Below, piece by piece: positions 23,938-31,026 of a stretch of 32,797 nt of DNA (the stretch's first letter is position 1; each line of letters opens with the position of its first letter). Below the pieces are notes generated by a model, which worked only from the letters and a program-made list of their open reading frames with translations, ran no database searches and had not been told where the DNA came from. The stretch lies in contig JAFARZ010000389.1 in the NCBI GenBank assembly GCA_019245115.1, positions 1-32,797 on the forward strand, written 5' to 3'. Origin of the DNA: Streptosporangiaceae bacterium. GTDB lineage: Bacteria; Actinomycetota; Actinomycetes; Streptosporangiales; Streptosporangiaceae. Position numbers and translations under genes: made by a program.

Positions 23938-24157
23938 GCGCGGGCCAGCACCCTTGCCGGCCGGGCCAGCACCCTTGCCGGCCGGCTAGCACTGAGGCGA
24001 CTCGGATGCCGGTGACCCGCACTGCGGTAGCCGCACCAGGCGAGTTCGGCATGCACCTGACCGCACAGCGAATTGGGTTCGCGGTGCGAGCCGGATGGCC
24101 CCCGCCCGTTGCCGTGCCGCCCGTCTGTTGCCGTGCCGCCCGTCTGTTGCGGGGCCC
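23938..24157. repeat. Two short tandem duplications after the SDR gene
   Basis: GGGCCAGCACCCTTGCCGGC is present twice in tandem at about 23942-23985. A 19-base unit (GTTGCCGTGCCGCCCGTCT) is present twice at about 24109-24146, followed by another GTTGC. No credible gene lies between. The second array sits where the left terminal repeat of the third MITE-like copy would be expected. Confidence 0.75.
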
Positions 24158-24174
24158 GGTGCTGTGACGGGCGC

Positions 24175-24459
24175 GCCGATTGCCAGGATGTGACCGTTAT
24201 GCCCGGCACCTGCCGTAAATGACATGGAAGAAAAGAGCTTCCTGGAACATAGGGCGCCGGTTTCCGGTGCCTTTTCTTCCAGAGGGCTCTTTTCTTCTGT
24301 AATGTATCCGGTCGATGTGCCTGCTATGTGTCGATACGCGTAATTCATCACGCCGACCAGCCCGTTCCGCAAAAGGACATGCCCGACATACCCGCAAACG
24401 CACGTTATTCTGGAACGCTCACATTATGCGGAAAAGTCACCACGGAGCGGAAACTCGCC
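24175..24459 (+). mobile_element. MITE-like element, copy 3 (left end missing)
   Basis: Aligns through its length with the minus strand of copy 1. Shared blocks are TTGCCAGGATGTGACCGTTATG (landmark near 24180), the hairpin, GATGTGCCTGCTATGTG, GACATGCCCGACAT, CACGTTAT and ATGCGGAAAAGTCACC. The right terminal repeat ends near GCGGAAACTCGCC at 24459. The hairpin has perfect 12-bp outer arms (GAAGAAAAGAGC at 24227-24238 with 24286-24297) and an inner GGCGCCGG-TTT-CCGGTGCC stem. The left terminal repeat is replaced by short tandem duplications. Confidence 0.7.
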
Positions 24460-24544
24460 ACGGGTCCCGCGACGGCGGGGGTGCCCTTCGGATAACGAAA
24501 GTTCCCCGACATTAGGGCACCGGCCCACGGTCCAGGCTCCTGAC

Positions 24545-24748
24545 GTGGTCGAGCTGGTCGCTATCGAGGGAGAATCCGGGGCAATCGGCTGCCTCCCGCG
24601 GGAGGCTTTCAGCCGCGGGTTCACCGCCGCGTTCGCGGTCGCCGCGGGCATGGCCGCCGTTGGCGCCGCGACCGCGGCGGTCTTGCCCCGACGCAGGAAC
24701 CGTCCGGTTCCGGCGGCCACGCTCCGTCCGCGGTTGTCAGTTCGCTGA
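24545..24748 (+). pseudogene. Remnant of an MFS transporter C-terminus
   Basis: A 67-codon frame contains SRGFTAAFAVAAGMAAVGAA and then TAAVLPRRRNRP, the pattern of the last helix and basic tail of 14-helix EmrB/QacA-type MFS transporters. Nothing upstream continues such a protein: the MITE-like copy 3 ends 85 bases before. It also overlaps the 3' end of the DUF5990 gene on the other strand by 12 bases. Probably a decayed gene whose body was lost near the repeat. Confidence 0.4.
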
Positions 24749-25597
24749 CCAAGTGAGGGCGGGTTCCCCGGTCAGCCGGATTCGGGCGACCAGCCGGTGC
24801 CCGGGCCGCATGGCTTCCTCGACCAGGCCGGGATCAACGTCGGCGAGCTTGAGTTTGCTGCCGCGAATCAGCCGCAGCGTGCCGTCAGCCCGGACGTCAC
24901 CCCAGGCGAGAAAGAGGTTACGGTCGAAGCGGTCGCCGCGCACGTAAGGCCCGCTGAAATCGAAGCCGCTGGCGTCGCGCCGCACGGTGACCGGTGCCTC
25001 CCAGCGCGCCGACGGCGAATCACCGGCCACCGGCTCGGTGGCCAGCCACGGCTTGCCCGGTACGACCAGCGTGGGCCGGTCCGTGTCCTTGGTGCACAGG
25101 GCGATATGCACATTTCCGGCAGGATCCGGCGGGCAGGTGAGTCCAGGAAGGCCGCTGGCCTCGATCACCACCGTGAGCGTCCCGAGCACCGGCGCCGGCT
25201 GCCGGGCGGGACGCCGCGCCGGGGGAGGCGCCGCGTTCTCCTGGTAGGCGCGCCGCAGCCAGCCCAGGACTTCGGAGTCGATGTCCTCGGGCTTGGCCAG
25301 CGGAATGCGCACGGTGGCGGCGCCGAGGTCCCGGGCGGCCAGCAGGCGGCCGCCCGGGCGCTCGTCATCCAGCCGCAGGCCGAGGTCCACCCGGCTTTTG
25401 GTCGTGGCCTGGACCACGGCGAAGACACGGCGAGGCGTGGCCAGGCTGACGCATGTCTTACGGGCCTGCGCCGTCACCTGGCCGAGCGCGGGGAGCGCCG
25501 CCAGAATCGCGTCGAGAACGGGCCGAAGCTGCGGGCGGTCAGAGTACTGCCCGGCGATCAGCTCGTCCTCCGTAATGATCCGGTCCTCCTCGGTCAT
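24737..25597 (-). CDS. DUF5655-DUF5990 fusion protein
   Basis: 286 residues. The N-terminal ~120 residues (LPALGQVTAQARKTCVSLATP, then VFAVVQATTKSRVDLGLRL) look like DUF5655, a small domain of unknown function often found near nucleases or alone. After an Ala/Pro-rich linker (AAPPPARRPARQPAP) comes a DUF5990-like domain (VHIALCTKDTD, DFSGPYVRGDRFDRNLFLAWGDV, GSKLKLADVDPGLVEEA). The domain names are from memory of sequence style, not a search. The start ATG overlaps the stop of the ankyrin gene (25594-25597), so the two are translationally coupled. No enzymatic motif is evident. Confidence 0.7.
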   Translation of the reverse strand: MTEEDRIITEDELIAGQYSDRPQLRPVLDAILAALPALGQVTAQARKTCVSLATPRRVFAVVQATTKSRVDLGLRLDDERPGGRLLAARDLGAATVRIPLAKPEDIDSEVLGWLRRAYQENAAPPPARRPARQPAPVLGTLTVVIEASGLPGLTCPPDPAGNVHIALCTKDTDRPTLVVPGKPWLATEPVAGDSPSARWEAPVTVRRDASGFDFSGPYVRGDRFDRNLFLAWGDVRADGTLRLIRGSKLKLADVDPGLVEEAMRPGHRLVARIRLTGEPALTWSAN

Positions 25598-26706
25598 GAT
25601 CCGGCGGCTTCCCGGTCAACCGAAGCCGCCGAAGCCGCGGTAGCCGCCGTAGCCCCGGAAGCCGCCGAAGGCTGAGCTCCATCGTCCCGGGTGAGGGGCC
25701 GGAGGATGGCCGCGACCTGGTCATGGCCCGGGTCATCCGGGTTCCCGTTCGGAGGCTGGCATTCCTCCAGCGGCGTCCGGTGGTGCTCCGGGTCGCGCAG
25801 GTTCGGGTCGGCACCGTGCGCGAGCAGCCGCCGGACGCTGGCGACCCGGCCGTTGCCCGCCGCGACGTGCAGCGGCAGCCGCCCCCACTCCGCGTCGGCC
25901 TGGTTGACCGGGGTCCCGGCCGCGATGAGCTGGTCGATGACCTCCAGCCGCTGGTGGTCGGCGGCGAACACCAGCGCCCGGATCCGGCTTTCCTGGGTGA
26001 ACCGGCCCAGCGGCCAGCCGGTGACGTCGCCCGCGGTGGCCGCATGCTCCAGGCTGTGGATCTTCGCTCCCGCGGCCACCAGGACGTCCACCACGTCAGT
26101 CATCCCGAACACCGCGGCATGCTCGAGCGCTGTGCCGCTTGGCACGCCGCCGGAGTTTGGTGCCGAGACCGCCTCGATGTCCGCCCCGGCCTCGATCAGT
26201 ACCCGGGCGACCTCGGCGTCGCCGTAACTGGCCGCGGTGATCAGGGGCGTTTCCTTATCGTCCGGGTACCCGTTGACCGGAGCGCCCGCCTCGATCAGCG
26301 CCCTGGCCATCGCGCCGGTGCCGGGCAGCTCGCGAGGCAGGCCCAGGCGTCTGGCGTCGAACCGGAGCATCGCCATGTAGCCCAGGGTGCCCGCGCACTT
26401 GTGGTCGCACCAGTGCTCCATCTTCACCGCCGCCAGCTCGGGATGCTCGGCCAGCAGCCGGGTGAGGCGGGACAGGTCCCGGCTGTTGAGGATGTCGCGG
26501 CGCTCGACCTCCAGCTTGAGCCGGGTCCAGCTGGCGAACCCGTACTCGCGGGCCAGCGCGAGCTGCGCCGAAGACAGCATGACCCGGTCAGATACTGCGT
26601 GGATCCGCGCGGCCGCGTCCGGGTCGCCGCGCTGGGCGGCGTGCAGCAGATCCTTGGCCTGGTGACGGAGCTGATCCAGGTCGGGGCGGACGGGAAGGTA
26701 AGGCAT
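25594..26706 (-). CDS. Ankyrin-repeat protein
   Basis: 370 residues from ATG 26706, which follows GGAGACGTC; an 18-residue upstream extension lacks support. The N-terminus (LPVRPDLDQLRHQAKDLLHAAQRGD, landmark) is a form common in bacterial ankyrin proteins. Ankyrin repeats lie at about 130-330, recognisable as ETPLITAASYGDAEVARVLIEAGAD, TALEHAAVFG and LPLHVAAGNGRVASVRRLLAHGADPN. The C-terminus is a low-complexity Ala/Ser tail encoded by GCC-rich repeats. No signal peptide, so a cytosolic binding protein is likely. The partner could be the co-translated DUF5655-DUF5990 protein. Confidence 0.88.
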   Translation of the reverse strand: MPYLPVRPDLDQLRHQAKDLLHAAQRGDPDAAARIHAVSDRVMLSSAQLALAREYGFASWTRLKLEVERRDILNSRDLSRLTRLLAEHPELAAVKMEHWCDHKCAGTLGYMAMLRFDARRLGLPRELPGTGAMARALIEAGAPVNGYPDDKETPLITAASYGDAEVARVLIEAGADIEAVSAPNSGGVPSGTALEHAAVFGMTDVVDVLVAAGAKIHSLEHAATAGDVTGWPLGRFTQESRIRALVFAADHQRLEVIDQLIAAGTPVNQADAEWGRLPLHVAAGNGRVASVRRLLAHGADPNLRDPEHHRTPLEECQPPNGNPDDPGHDQVAAILRPLTRDDGAQPSAASGATAATAASAASVDREAAGS

Positions 26707-27011
26707 GACGTCTCCTTCGCGAGCCCGTGGTCCGCGAACGGGGCCGGAAGAGAACGTCACAAGTTCTGCCTTGCCCTGGTGGTGGAGGTGGACTCAGTCC
26801 TGCCCGCGGACCCAGCGGCGCCCTCCCGCGCCAGTCCGAGTCTAACTCCGATGACGGGACCCGGCACGCTGCCGGCCCATGTCCCGCTCGCCCGCGTCCC
26901 GCTACTCGGCCCGGAAAGCCGCGCCGCCGAGAAAGCCGCGCCGCCGGGCCAAGCCGACCAAAACCCGCCTTCTTGCCACCCAGGTCGCGGTGGCGTTGGA
27001 TGGAGGACACG
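26707..27011. other. Gap between divergent ankyrin and LysR genes
   Basis: No credible gene; long frames on either strand are shadows of neighbouring coding patterns. A small inverted repeat AGAAC-N7-GTTCT at 26751-26767 lies 45 bases upstream of the ankyrin gene and could be an operator, though it is short enough to occur by chance. Confidence 0.4.
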
Positions 27012-27956
27012 ATGCCGCCGCGTCCCGTTGCACACCTGGCCAATCTTGACCTGAACTTGCTCGTGGTGCTCCGGGAACTGCTCCGCGAGCGAAGCGTCAC
27101 GCACGCCGCCGAACGCCTCGGCGTTACCCAGCCGGCCGCCAGCGCCGCATTGTCGCGGCTGCGCAGGCATTTCGGGGACGAACTGCTGGTCCGGGACAAG
27201 GGCGAGTACACGCTGACCGCGCTGGGCGCTCAGCTCGCCGAGCAGTCCGAAGCGGCGTGCGCCGCGGCGGAACGCCTGTTCGCGGCCAGCACGCATTTCG
27301 ATCCGGCTACCTCGGAGCGCGAGTTCACCCTTGTCATGGCCGACTACACGATCGTGGTGATGGGGGAGATCCTGTCCCAGCTCATCCAGGACGCGGCGCC
27401 GCGGGCGCGGCTGCACATCAAGCTGGTAAGGGAGTCGCTGACCACCGAGTACGCCGACGGTATCCGGTTCATCGACGGGATGGTCGCGCCGCCGACGAAC
27501 GGCTTCTCGCTGCCGGACACACGTTCCGCAGAGCTGTTCCGGGACCGCTGGGTGTGCTTGATCTCGGCGCGCAACCCGGCGCTCGACGCCGGCCAGCTGA
27601 ACCTGGAAGACCTCGCCAGGCTGCCCTGGGTGGCTCCGTACTATCGCAGCCACCCGCATCCGTCGGCCGCGCCGATCATGCGGCAGCTCACGCTGCTGGA
27701 CATACGTCCCCGGATCGCGGTGCGGGTGGAGAGTTACCTTGCGGTGCCGCACTTCGTCGCCGGCACCGACCGTATCGCGCTCATGCAGGAGCGGCTGGCC
27801 GCTCCGCTCGCCGACCGGATGGATCTGCGAGTGCTCGAATGCCCGGGAAACCCGGAACCCATAGTCGAGGCGCTGTGGTGGCACCGGCAGTACACCGACG
27901 ATATCGCGCATGCCTGGCTGCGGCGCCTCGTCATCGAAGCGGCCCGCCGCCTCTGA
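27012..27956 (+). CDS. LysR family transcriptional regulator
   Basis: 314 residues from ATG 27012, with GGAGG at 27002-27006. The N-terminal winged helix-turn-helix (LNLLVVLRELLRERSVTHAAERLGVTQPAASAALSRLRRHFGDELLVR as a landmark, ~13-60) is canonical. The C-terminal periplasmic-binding-like domain senses an effector, as in NodD/LinR-like members (FTLVMADYTIVVMGEIL; LPWVAPYYRS). It is co-oriented with and 111 bases upstream of the FAD-AcnX-IlvD operon and so probably activates it, with a substrate-derived acid as co-inducer. That link is inferred from position. Confidence 0.92.
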   Translation: MPPRPVAHLANLDLNLLVVLRELLRERSVTHAAERLGVTQPAASAALSRLRRHFGDELLVRDKGEYTLTALGAQLAEQSEAACAAAERLFAASTHFDPATSEREFTLVMADYTIVVMGEILSQLIQDAAPRARLHIKLVRESLTTEYADGIRFIDGMVAPPTNGFSLPDTRSAELFRDRWVCLISARNPALDAGQLNLEDLARLPWVAPYYRSHPHPSAAPIMRQLTLLDIRPRIAVRVESYLAVPHFVAGTDRIALMQERLAAPLADRMDLRVLECPGNPEPIVEALWWHRQYTDDIAHAWLRRLVIEAARRL

Positions 27957-27963
27957 CAAAGGC

Positions 27964-28005
27964 ATAAACGGCATTTATACGAGGCAGACAAATCTTTTGT
28001 TTGCC
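27964..28005. promoter_or_regulatory. LysR-type boxes and hairpin before the catabolic operon
   Basis: ATAAACGGCATTTAT (27964-27978) is a symmetric T-N11-A LysR box. Next, GGCAGACAAA-TCT-TTTGTTTGCC (27983-28005) is a 10-bp inverted repeat with one mismatch that may be a second box or a terminator of the LysR gene. Both lie in the 111-bp gap before the FAD gene. Confidence 0.55.
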
Positions 28006-28067
28006 CCCAGCGGCCCGCGCGTCTTTGATCATATTACCCACGCACAAAAGCAGGACCAGGAGCGCTG

Positions 28068-29363
28068 ATGCCGCACGCCCTGACCGAGCTGAAGCTCAGC
28101 GAAGTGACCAGGCCGGCCGCCGAGTCGCCCAGCAAAATCAGCACAGACGTGTGCGTTGTCGGAGCGGGAATCGCCGGCTTGTCGGCCGCCATCGAATCCG
28201 CTCGCCTGGGGCGCGACGTCGTCCTGGTCGATTCGCTGCCCGTCATCGGCGGCCAGATGGTCCATTCGCTGATCGGGCTGTTCTGCGGCGTATTCGGCAA
28301 CGCCCCGGCCCATCAGCAATTGACTCACAAGATCTTCGACGACATTTTCCGTGACCTGGGGCCGCCCGGCGACCTGCATTTCCAGCGCGGCCACACCACC
28401 ACCGTCTTCTACAACGAGGTGGCCCTCGGCCGCTGGCTCGAGCGGACTGTCCAGAAACTAAAAATCAAGGCGATCCTCGGCACCGTGCTACAACGCGCCG
28501 ACCTCAGAGACGGCCACCTGGACAAAATCGAGCTGGCCACCCGCTACGGCAACGTCCAGGTACAAGCGAAAGGCTTTGTCGACGCCAGCGGCGACGCCGC
28601 CCTCACCTGGCAGGCGGGCCTGCCGTGCCGGGTCCCGGAACGCCCGATCTATGGTTCGCAGCAGGTCATCGTGGAGAACGTCAACGAGAACCACAAGCCG
28701 GATCCGGGCGAGATTGACGCGGTCATCGCGGGCAAGGCGGACGAGCACGAGTTGCTCAGAAAGGGCGGGCTGGCGTTCTTCTTCCCCGGTCGCGGAACCG
28801 CGGTGCTGAACGTCACGCACATCGAGGCGCCGCTGGATCCGGTCAAAGCCTCAAAAGCACAGTTCGCCGGACGGGAGCAGGCCGACCGGGCACTTGCCGT
28901 GCTCCGGACCGAGTTCCCGAAGGCGTTCGGCGAGGCGCGGGTCCGGGCCTACGGATTCCCGGGACGCCGGCAGACCCGCTGGATCAAGGGCCGTCACCAG
29001 CTCACCGTCGACGAAGTCAGGAACGGCACCAGGTTCGATGATGCCGTCGCTCGCACCGCCTGGCCGATCGAGCTGCACGATCGGGCGGACGGCTACGTGT
29101 GGGAGATGTTCGACGCGGACCACGTGCATTACGTCCCGCTGCGCGCGATGACGCCGCCCGGCGCGCACAACCTGGTCGCCGCGGGCCGCTGCGTGGACGG
29201 TGACGCGGCCGCCCTGTCCAGCGTGCGGGTCATGGGCCCGTGCTCGGCGATGGGCGCCGCCGCCGCGCACGCTCTTGACATATCCAACGGTAGCAGCCTC
29301 CACGACATCGACCTGGACCAGCTCAACGATCGGCTGGCCGCCAACCTGGGCGAACGACCATGA
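28068..29363 (+). CDS. FAD-dependent oxidoreductase
   Basis: 431 residues from ATG 28068 with AGGAG upstream. The N-terminal dinucleotide-binding fold has GAGIAG (residues 32-37) and ends in LVDS (Asp55). GGQM follows at the second FAD contact and LVAAGRCVDGDAAALSSVRVMG near the C-terminus, typical of the FAD_oxidored group (fumarate-reductase/succinate-dehydrogenase-like and related to HdrA-type flavin domains). No Fe-S cysteine motif and no signal peptide are seen, so it is cytosolic. It probably oxidises a hydroxy or amino acid, or reduces an enoyl intermediate, in the pathway of the downstream dehydratases. The stop overlaps AcnX (29360-29363). Confidence 0.82.
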   Translation: MPHALTELKLSEVTRPAAESPSKISTDVCVVGAGIAGLSAAIESARLGRDVVLVDSLPVIGGQMVHSLIGLFCGVFGNAPAHQQLTHKIFDDIFRDLGPPGDLHFQRGHTTTVFYNEVALGRWLERTVQKLKIKAILGTVLQRADLRDGHLDKIELATRYGNVQVQAKGFVDASGDAALTWQAGLPCRVPERPIYGSQQVIVENVNENHKPDPGEIDAVIAGKADEHELLRKGGLAFFFPGRGTAVLNVTHIEAPLDPVKASKAQFAGREQADRALAVLRTEFPKAFGEARVRAYGFPGRRQTRWIKGRHQLTVDEVRNGTRFDDAVARTAWPIELHDRADGYVWEMFDADHVHYVPLRAMTPPGAHNLVAAGRCVDGDAAALSSVRVMGPCSAMGAAAAHALDISNGSSLHDIDLDQLNDRLAANLGERP

Positions 29364-30631
29364 TCCTCACCGACGAAGAGAAGCGCATGCGGGACGGCGA
29401 GCAGGGCGCGGCCGTGGCCGCCGCGATGGACCTGCTCGTCCGGTACGGCCGGGCCCTGGACGCGGATCGCCTGTGCGATGTGCGCAACGTCGCCGGGACG
29501 ATGACCCAGCCCTCGCCGGTCAAGGAAAAACTCGTCAGACAGGGCGGCTGGGACAAGGCCTTCGCCGTGATCAACCTGGACTGCGACGACGACATTGAGA
29601 TCCCCGAAATGCGCGTCCCCACCTGCCAGCTCCAGCACGGCTTCGGCGCCGACGCTCTCGGCACGGTCCCGTACCCGGAAAGCAGGATCGAGCTGCAGGC
29701 CGACGCCGAGGCGTTCTATGGCCGCAAGGGCGTGTCCATTCTGGCCACCTGCACCCCGTATCAGGTCGGCAACATCCCGGTGCGCGGCGAGCATTGCGCG
29801 TGGATGGAGTCGTCCGCGGTGATCTACGCCAACTCGGTGCTCGGCGCGCGGACCAACTGCGAAGGCACGGCGTCCGCCGGCGCCGCCTCGCTCACCGGGA
29901 AGATCCCGTGCTGGGGCAACCACCTCGACCGCAACCGGCCTGGTACGCACCTCATTGACGTCCAGGTCCGGGTCGATGACTTCCTCGAATGGGGAATGCT
30001 CGGCTACTTCGCGGGCGCGATCGCCGGCGAGGAACGCCCGGTCATCACCGGGGGCATCGGGCGGCCGGACCTGGTCGAGCTCAAGCACTTCGGCGCGGCG
30101 GCGGCCACCTCGGGCGGCGTCGAGCTGTACCACATCCCGGGCATCACCCCGGAGGCGCCGACGCTGGAGGCCGTGTTCAGAACGGGTGACCGGATCGGCT
30201 ACGGTCCGGCCGAACGCCAGACGATATACGAGACCCTCAACTCCCAGGGCACCAGCACCGACGTGGACTTCGTCCTGCTCGGCTGCCCGCACGCGTCGGT
30301 CGACCAGATCTGGCGGGCGGCACGGGCGCTCGACGGCCGCAAACTACACTCCAGCACCGAGCTGTGGCTGATGGTCCCGCGCGCGCTCAAGGACGTGGCC
30401 GACCGCAGCGGCTACACGAAGATCATCGAAAAAGCCGGTGGCCGCGTCCTCGCCGATTCTTGCCCGGCGATGTCGCGGACCGCACCGAAAGGCACCAGGG
30501 TGTTCGCCACCGACTCGGCCAAGCAGGCCCACTACCTGCCCGCCATCCTTGGCATCGAGGCCTGGTTCGGCACCCTCGGCGAATGCGTGGACGCCGCCGT
30601 CACCGGCCGCTGGCGCGGAGACCTCCCATGA
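29360..30631 (+). CDS. Aconitase X catalytic (large) subunit, DUF521
   Basis: 423 residues. AcnX enzymes are hydro-lyases; characterised members dehydrate cis-3-hydroxy-L-proline in bacteria and mevalonate 5-phosphate in archaea. Family marks: MILTDEEKRMRDGEQG at the start and Cys residues in CTPYQVGNIP (Cys131), RTNCEG (Cys167), GCPHAS (Cys309) and DSCPAM (Cys368). Three of these are expected to hold an Fe-S cluster. The small subunit is separate and follows directly (ATGA overlap at 30628), so this is the heterodimeric form. The substrate is open, because the Delta1-pyrroline-2-carboxylate reductase expected in a hydroxyproline pathway is missing. Confidence 0.9.
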   Translation: MILTDEEKRMRDGEQGAAVAAAMDLLVRYGRALDADRLCDVRNVAGTMTQPSPVKEKLVRQGGWDKAFAVINLDCDDDIEIPEMRVPTCQLQHGFGADALGTVPYPESRIELQADAEAFYGRKGVSILATCTPYQVGNIPVRGEHCAWMESSAVIYANSVLGARTNCEGTASAGAASLTGKIPCWGNHLDRNRPGTHLIDVQVRVDDFLEWGMLGYFAGAIAGEERPVITGGIGRPDLVELKHFGAAAATSGGVELYHIPGITPEAPTLEAVFRTGDRIGYGPAERQTIYETLNSQGTSTDVDFVLLGCPHASVDQIWRAARALDGRKLHSSTELWLMVPRALKDVADRSGYTKIIEKAGGRVLADSCPAMSRTAPKGTRVFATDSAKQAHYLPAILGIEAWFGTLGECVDAAVTGRWRGDLP

Positions 30632-31026
30632 TCCTCCTCACCGGCCGCGTCGTCGTTCCCGGCCAGGCTGAGGGGGAGGCCCTGGTAACCCGCGAGCCCG
30701 TCTCGGGCTGGGGTGGAATCGATCCGGCTGAGGGCCGCGTCATTGAGTCACGGCATGAACTGAACGGCGTCTGTTTCACCGGCAAAGTCCTGGTCTTCCC
30801 GTCCGCCAAGGGGTCGTCCGGGTGGGCGGCCTTCTTCCAGTCCACCCGGCTGCTCGGCACCGCCCCGCTGGCCATGATCGTCACCCGGATCAGCAGCAAG
30901 TCCGCGCTGGGGGCGGTGGTCACGCGCGTTCCCGCGGTCACCGACCTCGACCGGGACCCGTGCGAGGTGATCAGGACCGGCGACTGGGTGCGGATCAGCG
31001 ACGGCATAGTGGAGGTACTCAGGTGA
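30628..31026 (+). CDS. Aconitase X swivel (small) subunit, DUF126
   Basis: 132 residues from ATG 30628, which overlaps the large-subunit stop. A compact swivel domain: ILLTGRVVVPGQAEGEALV at the start, a GKVLVFPSAKGSSGWAAFF loop, and APLAMIVTRISS before the last strands. The loop usually reads GSCSGS in AcnX small subunits. Here it is GSSGW (Gly62-Trp66), keeping Ser63 and Ser64 as candidate active-site serine but losing the Cys and one Ser-Gly. This may indicate a different substrate. The stop overlaps the next gene (GTGA at 31023). Confidence 0.88.
   Translation: MILLTGRVVVPGQAEGEALVTREPVSGWGGIDPAEGRVIESRHELNGVCFTGKVLVFPSAKGSSGWAAFFQSTRLLGTAPLAMIVTRISSKSALGAVVTRVPAVTDLDRDPCEVIRTGDWVRISDGIVEVLR

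Noticed and set aside
25723..27054. A 443-codon plus-strand open frame opposite the ankyrin gene
   Set aside because: Antisense to a clear ankyrin-repeat protein and rich in Arg, Gly and Pro without motifs.
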